From assembly GCA_963716865.1 (NCBI GenBank), contig CAVQUF010000001.1:124001-188000 (forward strand): DNA of 64,000 nucleotides. The letters are read 5' to 3'. Source of the stretch: AC-32 sp963716865 (lineage in GTDB: Bacteria; Actinomycetota; Thermoleophilia; Gaiellales; Gaiellaceae). Position numbers and translations under genes: made by a program. Shown one piece after another: positions 16,937 to 24,889 of the stretch. The notes beneath the pieces are model-generated. The model did not search any database. It had not been told where the DNA came from and saw only the letters and a list, made by a program, of their open reading frames with translations. Numbering within the stretch: position 1 is the stretch's first letter; every line of letters starts with the position of its first letter.

Positions 16937-17986
16937 TCAGAAGAGCTGGTTCTCGCCCGCGAAGATCGCCGAGACCGAGTCGTCGGCGAAGATGTTCATG
17001 ATCGTCTCCGCGAGCAGACCCGAGACCGGCAGGACCTCGATGTTCGCGGGCCGGTTGATCGGGTCGATCGGGACCGTGTCGGTCACCGTCACCCCCTGGA
17101 GCTCGCTGGAGCCCATCTTCTCGAACGCGTTGCCGGGGAACAGCCCGTGCGTCGCGCAGGCGTACACCTCGGTCGCGCCCGCCTCACGCAGCGCCGTCGC
17201 GCCGGCGATCAGCGTGCCGCCGGTGACGATCATGTCGTCGCTCATGATCGCGACCTTGCCCTCGACGTGGCCGATCACCTCGGTCACCTCGGCGGTGTCG
17301 TGCTCCGGGCGCACCTTGTTCAGGATCGCGAGGTCGGCCTCGAGCATCTGGCCGAAGCGCCGCGCCATCTTCGCGCGCCCGGGGTCCGGCGAGACGGCCA
17401 CGACGCCCTCGCCGCTCAGGCCCTTGTCGCGGTAGTACTGCGCGAAGAGCTGGAGCGCGGTCATGTGGTCGACCGGGAGCGTGAAGAAGCCCTGGATCTG
17501 GCCGGCGTGGAGGTCCATCGTCACCACGCGGTCGACTCCGGCGACCTCGAGCGCGTCGGCGACGAGCTTGGCGGTGATCGGCTCGCGGGGCGCGGACTTC
17601 TTGTCCTGCCGGGAGTACGGGAACCAGGGGACGACGGCGGTGATGCGCTTCGCCGAGGCGAGCTTGGCCGCCTGGATCATGATCAGCAGCTCGATCAGGT
17701 GGTCGTTGACCGGCGCGTTCCCGGACTGGACGATGAAGACGTCGCTGCCGCGGATCGACTCGTCGTAGCGGACGTACGTCTCGCCGTTGGCGAACGTCCT
17801 CAGCTCGACCTCGCCGAGCATGATCCCGAGCTTCTCGGCGATCCCCTCGGCCAGCTGGGGGTTGGAGCGGCCGGCGAACAGCATCAGGCGCTTCTGCGGA
17901 CCGCGCTCGATCCACGGCGTGCGCTCCGTCTGCGGCAGCGCCGGCGCCTCGACCGTCTCGAGCCCGGGGAGCGTCGCCTCAGCCAT
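16937..17986 (-). CDS. prs: ribose-phosphate pyrophosphokinase (PRPP synthetase)
   Basis: A 349-residue enzyme that makes PRPP from ribose 5-phosphate and ATP, for nucleotide, His and Trp synthesis. Seen: LMLFAGRSNPQLAEGIAEKL at the start of the fold, ELRTFANGETYVRYDESIRG, the flexible loop SRQDKKSAPREPITAK, catalytic-region MDLHAGQIQGFF, SPDPGRAKMARRFGQ, and the PRPP loop SDDMIVTGGT. Two positions differ from the usual pattern: the loop reads VTGGT where most have DTAGT, and SPDPGRAK replaces SPDVGGV. An N-terminal extension of about 30 residues precedes the fold. ATG at 17984-17986 overlaps the glmU stop by 8 bases, so the two genes are coupled. Confidence 0.93.
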   Translation of the reverse strand: MAEATLPGLETVEAPALPQTERTPWIERGPQKRLMLFAGRSNPQLAEGIAEKLGIMLGEVELRTFANGETYVRYDESIRGSDVFIVQSGNAPVNDHLIELLIMIQAAKLASAKRITAVVPWFPYSRQDKKSAPREPITAKLVADALEVAGVDRVVTMDLHAGQIQGFFTLPVDHMTALQLFAQYYRDKGLSGEGVVAVSPDPGRAKMARRFGQMLEADLAILNKVRPEHDTAEVTEVIGHVEGKVAIMSDDMIVTGGTLIAGATALREAGATEVYACATHGLFPGNAFEKMGSSELQGVTVTDTVPIDPINRPANIEVLPVSGLLAETIMNIFADDSVSAIFAGENQLF

Positions 17987-19310
17987 CTCGTTGTCGCTTC
18001 TCTCGGACGTAGCCTTCCTTCGTGACCTGGCGCTGACGCGCGATCGCGAGGGACTCCGGCGGGACATCCTCCGTGATGACCGACCCGGCCCCAATCCAAG
18101 CATCGTCGCCAATCTCGACCGGCGCAACAAAGGCATTGTGGACGCCGGTTCTGACGTTGCTGCCGATCTTCGTGCTGCCCTTCTCCTTCCCCTCCTCGTG
18201 CGGGAAGTTGACCGTGATGTTCCCGGCGGCGACGTTCGTGTCGTCGCCGATCTCTGCGTCGCCCATGTACGAGAGGTGCGGCACCTTCGTCCGCTCGCCG
18301 ATGCGTGAGTTCTTGATCTCCACGAATGTGCCCGCCTTGGCGCCGGCTCCCAGCACGGTTCCGGGGCGAAGGTAACAGAAGGGCCCGACCAGCGCACCCG
18401 CGCCGATCGCGGCATCGACGACGACGGCGTGCGGGCCGATGTGCGCGCCGCGCTCGACCCGGGTAGATCCGCCGAGCACGGTGAACGGCTGGATCGTGCA
18501 GTCCGGCTCGAGCTCGACGGTCGGGTCGATCCACGTGCTGGCGGGATCGACGATCGTCGCGCCGGAGAGCATGTGCTCGCTGTTGATCCGGTCGCGCAGC
18601 ACCGCCGCGGCCGCCGCCAGCTCCACGCGCGTGTTCACGCCCTCGACCTCCGCGGCGTCCGGGGCCATGTGCACCGCCACGCGCTCGCCCGCGCGCGCGA
18701 GATCGCGCACGGTGTCGGTCAGGTACAGCTCGCCCTGGTCGTTGTTGGGCCGGAGGCGCTCGAGCGCGGGCCAGAGCTTCTCCGCCGCGAACACGTAGAT
18801 CGAGGAGTTGACCTCGTTCAGCGCCAGCTGGTCCTCACTCGCGTCGCGGGCCTCGACGATCGCCTCGAGCGCGCCGTCGCCGTTGCGGACGATGCGGCCG
18901 TACGCGCCGGGCTCGTCCAGCTCGAAGGAGAGGACGGTCGCGGCGGCGCCGTCCGCGCGGTGGGTCTCCAGGAGCCGGGCGAGCAGCTCCCCGGTGATCG
19001 TGGCCGCGTCGCCGGTGAGCACGAGCACGTCGCCGTCGAAGCCCTGCAGGCTCGGGCCCGCCGCGGCCGCGGCGTCGCCGGTCCCGCGGGGCTCGAGCTG
19101 GACGGCGACCTCGATGCCCTCGTAGGCGTCCCGTTGATCGGGCGAGGTCACGACGACGAGCGGCTCCGGCCCGAGCCCGCGGGCCGCCTCGATCACCCAG
19201 TCCACGAGCCGGCGCCCGAGCAGCGGGTGCAGGTGCTTGGGCGTCTCCGAGTGCATGCGCGTGCCGAGGCCGGCGGCCAGGACCACGGCTGCGAGCGGCG
19301 TCTCGGTCAC
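17979..19310 (-). CDS. glmU: bifunctional UDP-GlcNAc pyrophosphorylase / glucosamine-1-phosphate acetyltransferase
   Basis: A 443-residue enzyme that acetylates GlcN-1-P and transfers UMP to make UDP-GlcNAc for peptidoglycan. The N-terminal nucleotidyltransferase has AAVVLAAGLGTRMHSETPKH and QLEPRGTGDA. From about residue 240 comes a left-handed beta-helix acetyltransferase domain with repeated hexapeptides (VGPFCYLRPGTVLG, HLSYMGDAEIG, GNITVNF). One variation: the usual GD-x-P-L segment of the uridyltransferase reads GDAATI, keeping the metal-site Asp101 but not the Pro-Leu. GTG start at 19310. The glmU-prs order with overlap is a common pair. Confidence 0.93.
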   Translation of the reverse strand: MTETPLAAVVLAAGLGTRMHSETPKHLHPLLGRRLVDWVIEAARGLGPEPLVVVTSPDQRDAYEGIEVAVQLEPRGTGDAAAAAGPSLQGFDGDVLVLTGDAATITGELLARLLETHRADGAAATVLSFELDEPGAYGRIVRNGDGALEAIVEARDASEDQLALNEVNSSIYVFAAEKLWPALERLRPNNDQGELYLTDTVRDLARAGERVAVHMAPDAAEVEGVNTRVELAAAAAVLRDRINSEHMLSGATIVDPASTWIDPTVELEPDCTIQPFTVLGGSTRVERGAHIGPHAVVVDAAIGAGALVGPFCYLRPGTVLGAGAKAGTFVEIKNSRIGERTKVPHLSYMGDAEIGDDTNVAAGNITVNFPHEEGKEKGSTKIGSNVRTGVHNAFVAPVEIGDDAWIGAGSVITEDVPPESLAIARQRQVTKEGYVREKRQRDG

Positions 19311-19324
19311 GTTGTCGACGTAGA

Positions 19325-19398
19325 TGGCTGGGGCGCCAGGATTCGAACCTGGGATCGCGGGACCAAAACCCGCTGCCTTACCACTTGGCTACGCCCCA
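19325..19398 (-). tRNA. tRNA-Gln (anticodon TTG)
   Basis: The minus strand folds as a full cloverleaf. The acceptor TGGGGCG pairs with CGCCCCA, the anticodon stem GCGGG/CCCGC holds a loop with TTG, and the T arm carries TTCGAAT. The 3' CCA is encoded (19325-19327). It sits 14 bases upstream of the glmU start on the same strand. Confidence 0.95.
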
Positions 19399-19467
19399 TC
19401 ACAGCCTGGATTATCCAAGAATGGGTTGAGACGGCCGCACGGGCGAAGCCCGTCCGGCCTCCGAGTC

Positions 19468-19485
19468 GGCGTCGCAGGCGACGCC
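19468..19485 (-). terminator. hairpin downstream of the 19532-19909 gene
   Basis: Perfect 8-bp inverted repeat GGCGTCGC / GCGACGCC with a 2-base loop, placed after the stop of the leftward membrane-protein gene and before tRNA-Gln. There is no T run, so it may be a weak terminator or an RNA-processing structure. Confidence 0.45.
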
Positions 19486-19501
19486 TTGGCACTTGGCTAG
19501 G
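19483..19501 (-). repeat. partial copy of the tRNA-Gln 5' half
   Basis: The 19 bases at 19483-19501 match 19375-19393, inside the tRNA-Gln gene, at 16 of 19 positions, in the same orientation and about 108 bases away. The matching part is the acceptor end and D-arm. This could be a scar from integration at the tRNA or a chance match. Confidence 0.35.
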
Positions 19502-19531
19502 TGCTCCAGGTATACAGGCGCTCGCGGGGGC

Positions 19532-19909
19532 TTAACGGCGGTCGCCGTAGAGGAGGAGCAGCGCGATCACCGCGAAGATGCCCGCGAGGAGCAGCGCGAG
19601 CCAGTCCAGGAGAAAGGCGAGGATCACGACGACGACGGCGAGCGCCTGCGAGGCTGCGGCGATCCAGGAGAGTTGCCGCGCAGTGTCCGAGCGCGCATCG
19701 CGACCCCAGAAGATGTAGATCGCGAGGCACGGGATCGCGATGATGATCACCGTCCACTTGCCGACGCCGTGGGCGATCCAGACGACGAGCCCCTCGATGA
19801 TCGCGACCCAGAGGACGATTCGCACGCGGCGCGCGCGAAGCCATCGTCCGGACTTGCTCGTCCCGTGCTCGATCGTCCCGGGCGGCTCGAGCGACCCTTC
19901 CGTAGCCAT
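19532..19909 (-). CDS. small membrane protein
   Basis: A 125-residue protein with a polar N-terminus of about 28 residues, then four predicted helices (about 29-46, 50-68, 81-98, 100-121). No catalytic motif or Cys pair is visible. ATG start at 19907-19909, three bases after the ispE stop, so it is the last gene of the leftward metG-tatD-rsmA-ispE run. I do not recognise a family. Its place at the end of an isoprenoid and ribosome-maturation operon gives no strong hint of function. Confidence 0.68.
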   Translation of the reverse strand: MATEGSLEPPGTIEHGTSKSGRWLRARRVRIVLWVAIIEGLVVWIAHGVGKWTVIIIAIPCLAIYIFWGRDARSDTARQLSWIAAASQALAVVVVILAFLLDWLALLLAGIFAVIALLLLYGDRR

Positions 19910-19912
19910 GCA

Positions 19913-20731
19913 TCAACCGTACCAAGCGGTCGCGGTCACCCAGGCTTGGCCGTGACGGCGGAGCTCCTGTTCCGCTGCGAGGGCGGACTCGCGCTGCTCG
20001 AAGAGCCCGTACACGGCCGGTCCCGCGCCCGTGACGTCGGCCCTGAACGCGCCGTGCGCGAGCAGCTCGACCGCGAGTGGGGACGACGCGAGGTCGTTGG
20101 GCGGGAGCGCCGCGAGATCTCGCGGCTCGCGGACGTTCGCGAGCGCCTCGGCGAGCCTGAGACGCCGCTCCTCGTAGCCGCGCTCCCCGCCGCGCTCGTC
20201 GAACGCCTGGTAGACGGCGGCGGTCGAAACCTTGTCCGCTCTGTGCGGGAGGACGAGAACGACCCAGTAGTCCTGCGGCAGCTCGTGTGCGGTCAGCTCG
20301 TCGCCGGCGCCCTCGCCGAGCTGCGGGCCGTAGGCGAGGAAGAACGGGACGTCCGCGCCCAGCCCGGCGGCAAGGCCGTGCAGGGCCGTTTCGGGGAGCG
20401 GCTCGTCGAGCATCTCGTTGGCGAGCCTCAGCGCCGTCGCAGCGTCGGAGCTGCCGCCGCCGAGCCCGGCCGCGACCGGGATCTCCTTGTCGATGGTCGC
20501 CTTCCAGCGGGGCTCGACCCCGGCCGCCGCGGCGAGCGCCTCGAGCGCCCTTCGCACGAGCGTGTCCTCGGGAAAGCCGTCGACGCGCAGCTCGGGCGCG
20601 GGCTCCAGGGCGATCCCGTCGGCGAGCTCGAGCCGCTGGAGCACGGTCGCGACCTCGTGCCGGCCGTCGGCGCGGCGCGGGCCGACGACGAGAGCGAGGT
20701 TGAGCTTCGCATTCGCGGCGGCGCGACTCAC
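19913..20731 (-). CDS. ispE: 4-diphosphocytidyl-2-C-methyl-D-erythritol kinase
   Basis: A 272-residue GHMP-family kinase of the MEP isoprenoid pathway, which phosphorylates CDP-ME at the 2-hydroxyl. Seen: substrate-binding AKLNLALVV near the N-terminus, the ATP-binding motif PVAAGLGGGSSDAATAL at about 93-109, GADVPFFL, and the C-terminal TGAGPAVYGLF. Length is a little short for the family (about 280-300). GTG start at 20731 overlaps the rsmA stop by four bases. The rsmA-ispE order is conserved in many Actinomycetota and Firmicutes. Confidence 0.95.
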   Translation of the reverse strand: MSRAAANAKLNLALVVGPRRADGRHEVATVLQRLELADGIALEPAPELRVDGFPEDTLVRRALEALAAAAGVEPRWKATIDKEIPVAAGLGGGSSDAATALRLANEMLDEPLPETALHGLAAGLGADVPFFLAYGPQLGEGAGDELTAHELPQDYWVVLVLPHRADKVSTAAVYQAFDERGGERGYEERRLRLAEALANVREPRDLAALPPNDLASSPLAVELLAHGAFRADVTGAGPAVYGLFEQRESALAAEQELRRHGQAWVTATAWYG

Positions 20732-21522
20732 GCGCCCAGCGCCTCGGCGAGAGCCACGAACTCCGGCGGAGCGAGCTCCTCGGCGCGGGCGGCGGGGTCA
20801 CGCCCGATCGCCTCGAGCGCCTGGGCCGCACGGTCGCGCGTGGCCACGCCGGCGAGCTCGAGCGAGTTGGCGAGGCGCTTGCGCCGGTGTGCGAACGCCG
20901 CCGTCACCACGTCGTTCACGCGCGCGTGCTCCGCAGAGTCGTCGGCAGAACGGCGGCGGAACGCAACCAGCGCGGAATCGACGTTGGGACGCGGCCGGAA
21001 GACGGTGCGCGAGACCGGGTGGAAACCGGTGCGCTCGGCGGCGAGCTGGACGCGGACGGAAACGGCGCCGTAGGCCTTCGTCGAGGGTTGCGCGAAGAAG
21101 CGGTCGGCGACCTCGCGCTGCACCATCACGCACCAGAGCTGGACGGTCGGGAGTCCATCGAGGCTCTCGACGACGAGCGGCGTCGCGATGTTGTAGGGCA
21201 GGTTCGCGACGAGCTTGGTCGGCGCCGGCCGCAGCTCGCCGAGGTCGATCCGGAGCGCGTCGCCGTGTTGAAGCTCGACGTTGCCGCGCTCGCCGAACTT
21301 CTCCGCGAGGACGCACGCGAGCGCGTAGTCGAGCTCGATCGCGTGAACATGCGCCACGCGCTCGGCGAGGTAGGCGGTCAGCACGCCGAGGCCGGGGCCC
21401 ACCTCGAGAACGATGTCCTCTTGCTCGAGCTCGGCCAGCCGGCCGATCACGCCGAGCAGGTTCTCGTCCACGAGGAAGTGCTGCCCCAGCTCCTTCTTCG
21501 CGACGACCTTCCGCTCGGTCAT
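20728..21522 (-). CDS. rsmA: 16S rRNA (adenine1518-N6/adenine1519-N6)-dimethyltransferase
   Basis: A 264-residue rRNA methyltransferase (KsgA) that dimethylates two adenines near the 3' end of 16S rRNA late in 30S assembly. Seen: KKELGQHFLVDENLL at the N-terminus, the SAM-binding motif VLEVGPGLGVLTAYLAERV, acidic ELD for the ribose, and the catalytic NLPYNIATPLV. The C-terminal helical domain includes HRRKRLANSLEL. ATG at 21520-21522 overlaps the tatD stop by four bases (ATGA). The open frame reaches far upstream, but only as a shadow of tatD. Confidence 0.95.
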   Translation of the reverse strand: MTERKVVAKKELGQHFLVDENLLGVIGRLAELEQEDIVLEVGPGLGVLTAYLAERVAHVHAIELDYALACVLAEKFGERGNVELQHGDALRIDLGELRPAPTKLVANLPYNIATPLVVESLDGLPTVQLWCVMVQREVADRFFAQPSTKAYGAVSVRVQLAAERTGFHPVSRTVFRPRPNVDSALVAFRRRSADDSAEHARVNDVVTAAFAHRRKRLANSLELAGVATRDRAAQALEAIGRDPAARAEELAPPEFVALAEALGA

Positions 21523-22265
21523 GACAGGCCGAACGCGGCCGTCGCGTTGGCGTCGAGGCGCGCGCCGAGCGCCTCGGCGTCCTCGCCGCGGGCCTCCGCG
21601 AGCGCGACGACGGTGTGGACGACGTTCGCAGGCTCGTTCGGCCGGCCTCGGCGGGGCTGCGGGCTCAGGTACGGGCTGTCGGTCTCGGCGAGCAGCCGGT
21701 CGGCCGGAACGCGGCGCGCGGCTTCGCGCAGCTCCTCCGCCTTCGGGTACGTGACGTTTCCGGCGAAGGAGACGTAGTAGCCGCGCTCGAGCGCGACCGG
21801 GAGCAGGACGGGGCTGGAGAAGCAGTGCAGGACGACCGTTCCGGGGAAGCCTTCGAGCGCGGCGGCCGTCTCCTCCTCGGCGTCGCGAGTGTGGACGACG
21901 ACCGGCTTGCGGAGCTCCGCCGCCAGCTCGAGCTGGCGCTCGAAGAGCTGTCGCTGCCGGTCGCGCGGGGCGTAGTCGCGGTAGAAGTCGAGACCTGTCT
22001 CGCCGACCGCCACGGCACGCGCGTCGCCGAGCAGCCTCCGCAACTCGTCGAGCCGCTCCGCGTCTGGATCCGCGGCCTGGTGCGGGTGCACGCCCAGCGC
22101 CGCCCAGACACCCGGCTCCCGTTTCGCGATCGCGAGCGTTTCGCGGCAGGAGTCGAGGCCGCAACCGACCGAGACGATCCGCTCGATCCCGGCCGCTCGC
22201 GCCCGGGCGACCACCTGTTCCGGCGGGTCAGTGCACGCGTCGAGGTGCGCGTGCGTGTCCGTCAT
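21519..22265 (-). CDS. tatD: TatD-family metal-dependent DNase
   Basis: A 248-residue TIM-barrel hydrolase. Metal-site residues are all present: DTHAHLD near the N-terminus, GETGLDFYRDYAP (Glu), VVVHTRDA (His), LHCFSS (His) and ETDSPYLSP (Asp). TatD proteins trim DNA 3' ends in repair and degradation, and some remove D-Tyr from tRNA. ATG start at 22265, four bases after the metG stop. The metG-tatD-rsmA-ispE order is a frequent one, so the call is secure. The exact substrate in this organism is not. Confidence 0.93.
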   Translation of the reverse strand: MTDTHAHLDACTDPPEQVVARARAAGIERIVSVGCGLDSCRETLAIAKREPGVWAALGVHPHQAADPDAERLDELRRLLGDARAVAVGETGLDFYRDYAPRDRQRQLFERQLELAAELRKPVVVHTRDAEEETAAALEGFPGTVVLHCFSSPVLLPVALERGYYVSFAGNVTYPKAEELREAARRVPADRLLAETDSPYLSPQPRRGRPNEPANVVHTVVALAEARGEDAEALGARLDANATAAFGLS

Positions 22266-22269
22266 GCCG

Positions 22270-23790
22270 TCAGGCGGCCGCGGTCGGAAGGTCCACGCGC
22301 GGGAAGAGCGGCTGTGCCGCCTCGATCCCCTCGGTCTCGGCTGTCCTTCCGTAGGCGACCTGGTCCAGCGAGAGGTCGACCGGCTGCCGGAGCGCGCCGA
22401 GGATGCGCGGCGCCGCCTGCGGGAGGTAGGGCGAGAGCGCGACTGTCACCGCGCGGACGCCGTCGGCCAGGTCGTAGAGAACGGCCGAGAGCTCCTCCGC
22501 TCTCGCCTCGTCCTTGGCGAGCTGCCACGGAGCCGTCTCCTCGACGTGACGGTTGAGCAGGCGGACGACCTCCCAGGCCTCTTCGAGCGCACCCGTGAGG
22601 TCGAACGCGTCGAATCGAGCCACCAGCGCTGCGCGCAGGCTGTCGAGCGCAGAGGCGAGCTCCTCGCTGCGGGCACCCGGGGCGATCCGTCCGCCTCGGT
22701 AGCGCGCGATCATCGCGGTCGTCCGGGAGACGAGGTTGCCGAGGTCGTTCGCGAGCTCACGCTCGTACCGCTCGTGCAGAGCGTCGACCGAGGCGGTTCC
22801 GTCCTGCCCGAACGAAACCGACCGGAGCGCCCAGAAGCGGACCGCGTCGCTCCCGTAGACGTCCACCAGGTCCAGCGGGTCGATCACGTTCCCGAGCGAC
22901 TTCGAGATCTTGCGCTCGTCCAGCAGCAGGTAGCCGTGCACGAACAGCTGCTTCGGCACGTCGTACCCCGCCGCGAGGAGCAGCGCCGGCCAGTAGACGC
23001 AGTGGAAGCGCAGGATGTCCTTGCCGAGCAGATGCCGGACCTCCGGCCAGAACCGCTCGCGCAGATCCTCGCCGTCGCGCGCGTACGTGAGCGCGCTCAG
23101 GTAGTTGATGAGGGCGTCTACCCAGACATAGGTGACCTGCCCTTCGTCCCACGGGATCGGCACGCCCCACGGCTGGCCTGCGCGGCTGACGCTGAAGTCC
23201 TTGAGGCCGCCCTCGATGAAGCTCCGCGCCTCGTTGTAGCGGAAGCGCGGCAAGACGAAGTCCGGCCGGGCGTCGTAGAGCTCGAGCAACCGCTCCTGGT
23301 AGGCCGACAGCCGGAAGAAGTAGTTCGTCTCCTCGATGCGCTCGGGTGGAATCCCGTGCTCGGGACAGAGCCCGTCGACGAGGTCCGCCTCGCTCTTGAA
23401 CTCCTCGCAGCCGACGCAGTACAGGCCCGAGTACACGTCCTGATAGATGTCGCCGTTGTCGTAGATGCGCTGCAGGAACTCCTGGACGAAGCGCTTGTGG
23501 CCCTCGTCGGTGGTGCGGATGAAGAAGTCGTAGTCGGCATTGACACGCCTAGGAAGCTCCCGCCAGTCCTCGGCGATCCGGTCGACGTACGTCTTGACGT
23601 CGAGGCCCTGCTCCTCGGCGACCCGGAACACCTTCGAGGCATGCTCGTCGGTGCCGGTGAGGAAGAAGGTCTCGTCGCCGCGCTGGCGGTGGTGCCGGAC
23701 GAGGACGTCCGCGGCCAGGGTCGTGTACGCGTGGCCGATGTGCGGCGTCGCGTTCACGTAGTAGATCGGTGTCGTCAGGTAGTAGCGCAT
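22270..23790 (-). CDS. metG: methionyl-tRNA synthetase
   Basis: A 506-residue class I synthetase that loads Met onto initiator and elongator tRNA. Seen: the HIGH motif in NATPHIGHAYTT, an inserted zinc-type knuckle with CVGCEEFK and LCPEHG, VTYVWVDALINYLSAL, and the KMSKS loop written as KISKS (ERKISKSLGN). The C-terminal half is the helical anticodon-binding domain (ALEEAWEVVRLLNRHVEE). The extra C-terminal dimer domain of longer forms is absent, as in many short bacterial enzymes. ATG at 23788-23790. The upstream metallopeptidase-like frame overlaps its first 242 bases. Confidence 0.96.
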   Translation of the reverse strand: MRYYLTTPIYYVNATPHIGHAYTTLAADVLVRHHRQRGDETFFLTGTDEHASKVFRVAEEQGLDVKTYVDRIAEDWRELPRRVNADYDFFIRTTDEGHKRFVQEFLQRIYDNGDIYQDVYSGLYCVGCEEFKSEADLVDGLCPEHGIPPERIEETNYFFRLSAYQERLLELYDARPDFVLPRFRYNEARSFIEGGLKDFSVSRAGQPWGVPIPWDEGQVTYVWVDALINYLSALTYARDGEDLRERFWPEVRHLLGKDILRFHCVYWPALLLAAGYDVPKQLFVHGYLLLDERKISKSLGNVIDPLDLVDVYGSDAVRFWALRSVSFGQDGTASVDALHERYERELANDLGNLVSRTTAMIARYRGGRIAPGARSEELASALDSLRAALVARFDAFDLTGALEEAWEVVRLLNRHVEETAPWQLAKDEARAEELSAVLYDLADGVRAVTVALSPYLPQAAPRILGALRQPVDLSLDQVAYGRTAETEGIEAAQPLFPRVDLPTAAA

Positions 23791-24811
23791 CGACGTCAAT
23801 GATACGAACCGCCCTGCCTGCGGCCCCGGCCCGGGACCTGCGGCGTCTGGCCACGAGCACGCCGGTGGCCAACGCCGCCGCCGCGCAGAGGGCAAGCGCG
23901 AGCGCGGAGGCCGGGAAGCCGCGGGCCGAAGCACGTGCAGCCATGCTCGGCGGAGGCGCCGCCCGGCCGGACCTCTCTGCGAGCGAGCCGCTCGTCCTGC
24001 GGGCATCGCCCAGGCCCTCCGCATCGGGGTCGCGGAGATGCGTGCCCGCGCGATGAGCCACTCTGCCCGGCACCCGCACGACCGTCCCCGAGACGACGGG
24101 CCTGCCGGCATGGCCCTCTGCCGCGACCTTCGTGCCCGCTCCTCGCGTCCCCGGCCTCGCAGGCGTGACAACCCGGACGGACGACCCGAGACTCCGGTGG
24201 TCGCCCGCCGGGGCGGGCGCGGGTCGGGACGAAGACCGGTCGTCCAGCGCAGGTGGAGGGGCCGTTGCCGGCTGGGCGGGCACGACGGACCGCGGCGCAG
24301 CCACCGGCGGCGCCAGGTGGTCGTCGCCCGAGGCCGCCGGGGGAGGGCTCGCCTCCGGCTCGGGAAGCAGCGAGAGCGGGTCGACGTAGCCCTGCGGCTC
24401 GGCCGTGCGCCGCACCCCGAGGTGCACGGACGCGCCCGCGAGCTCAGGCGCCCCGCTCGCGCCCACGGCGCCCACCACGTCGCGCTCGGAGACGGAGTCG
24501 CCGCGCCGCACCGAGTAGGAGCCGAGATGAACGAGCGTGACCGAGTAGCCGTCGGCGGTCTGAATCGTGATCGTCTTTCCCTGCGCCGGGACGGTCCCGG
24601 CGAAGGAGATCGATCCCGTGACCGGTGCGACGACTTCTGCGCCGTCGGAGGCTCCGATGTCGATACCGCGGTGCTGTCCGGCCGCGTACGGGTGGCTCGG
24701 GTCGAAGGCGAAGAACGTCAGCACCGGCCCGGTGACGGGCCAGCTCCAGCCGAGCGCGGGCGCCGGGACGACCAGCGCGGCAACCGCAGCCACTGCAACG
24801 AGTAGACGCAT
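23549..24811 (-). CDS. M23 (LytM)-like secreted protein with C-terminal membrane helix
   Basis: A 420-residue open frame. A signal peptide at 1-21 is followed by a LytM-like fold: GQHRGIDIGASDG carries the first zinc ligands His and Asp, LVHLGSYSVRRGD is the next conserved His, and SVHLGVRR stands where the HxH motif lies. The first His of HxH is Ser here. That group is normally catalytic, so hydrolysis is doubtful. A long Pro/Ala-rich linker and a membrane helix at about 302-320 with RRRRSR follow. After that the frame has no stop and runs 242 bases into metG, so the true end may lie near 23790, lost by a mutation or base error. Confidence 0.68.
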   Translation of the reverse strand: MRLLVAVAAVAALVVPAPALGWSWPVTGPVLTFFAFDPSHPYAAGQHRGIDIGASDGAEVVAPVTGSISFAGTVPAQGKTITIQTADGYSVTLVHLGSYSVRRGDSVSERDVVGAVGASGAPELAGASVHLGVRRTAEPQGYVDPLSLLPEPEASPPPAASGDDHLAPPVAAPRSVVPAQPATAPPPALDDRSSSRPAPAPAGDHRSLGSSVRVVTPARPGTRGAGTKVAAEGHAGRPVVSGTVVRVPGRVAHRAGTHLRDPDAEGLGDARRTSGSLAERSGRAAPPPSMAARASARGFPASALALALCAAAALATGVLVARRRRSRAGAAGRAVRIIDVDALLPDDTDLLRERDAAHRPRVHDPGRGRPRPAPPPARRRDLLPHRHRRACLEGVPGRRGAGPRRQDVRRPDRRGLAGAS

Positions 24812-24853
24812 CTCGCAGTACGACCTCCGTTGTCAATTTTGCAAACCATCGTC

Positions 24854-24883
24854 ACCGTAGCAAGGCCGCCCGGACGTTGTCAA
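24854..24883 (-). promoter_or_regulatory. candidate promoter for the M23-like gene
   Basis: On the minus strand TTGACA (24878-24883) is followed after 18 bases by TACGGT (24854-24859), a perfect -35 with a fair -10. It lies in the gap between rsmI and the M23-like gene and would start transcription about 35 bases before the ATG at 24811. Confidence 0.4.
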
Positions 24884-24889
24884 ATGTGA

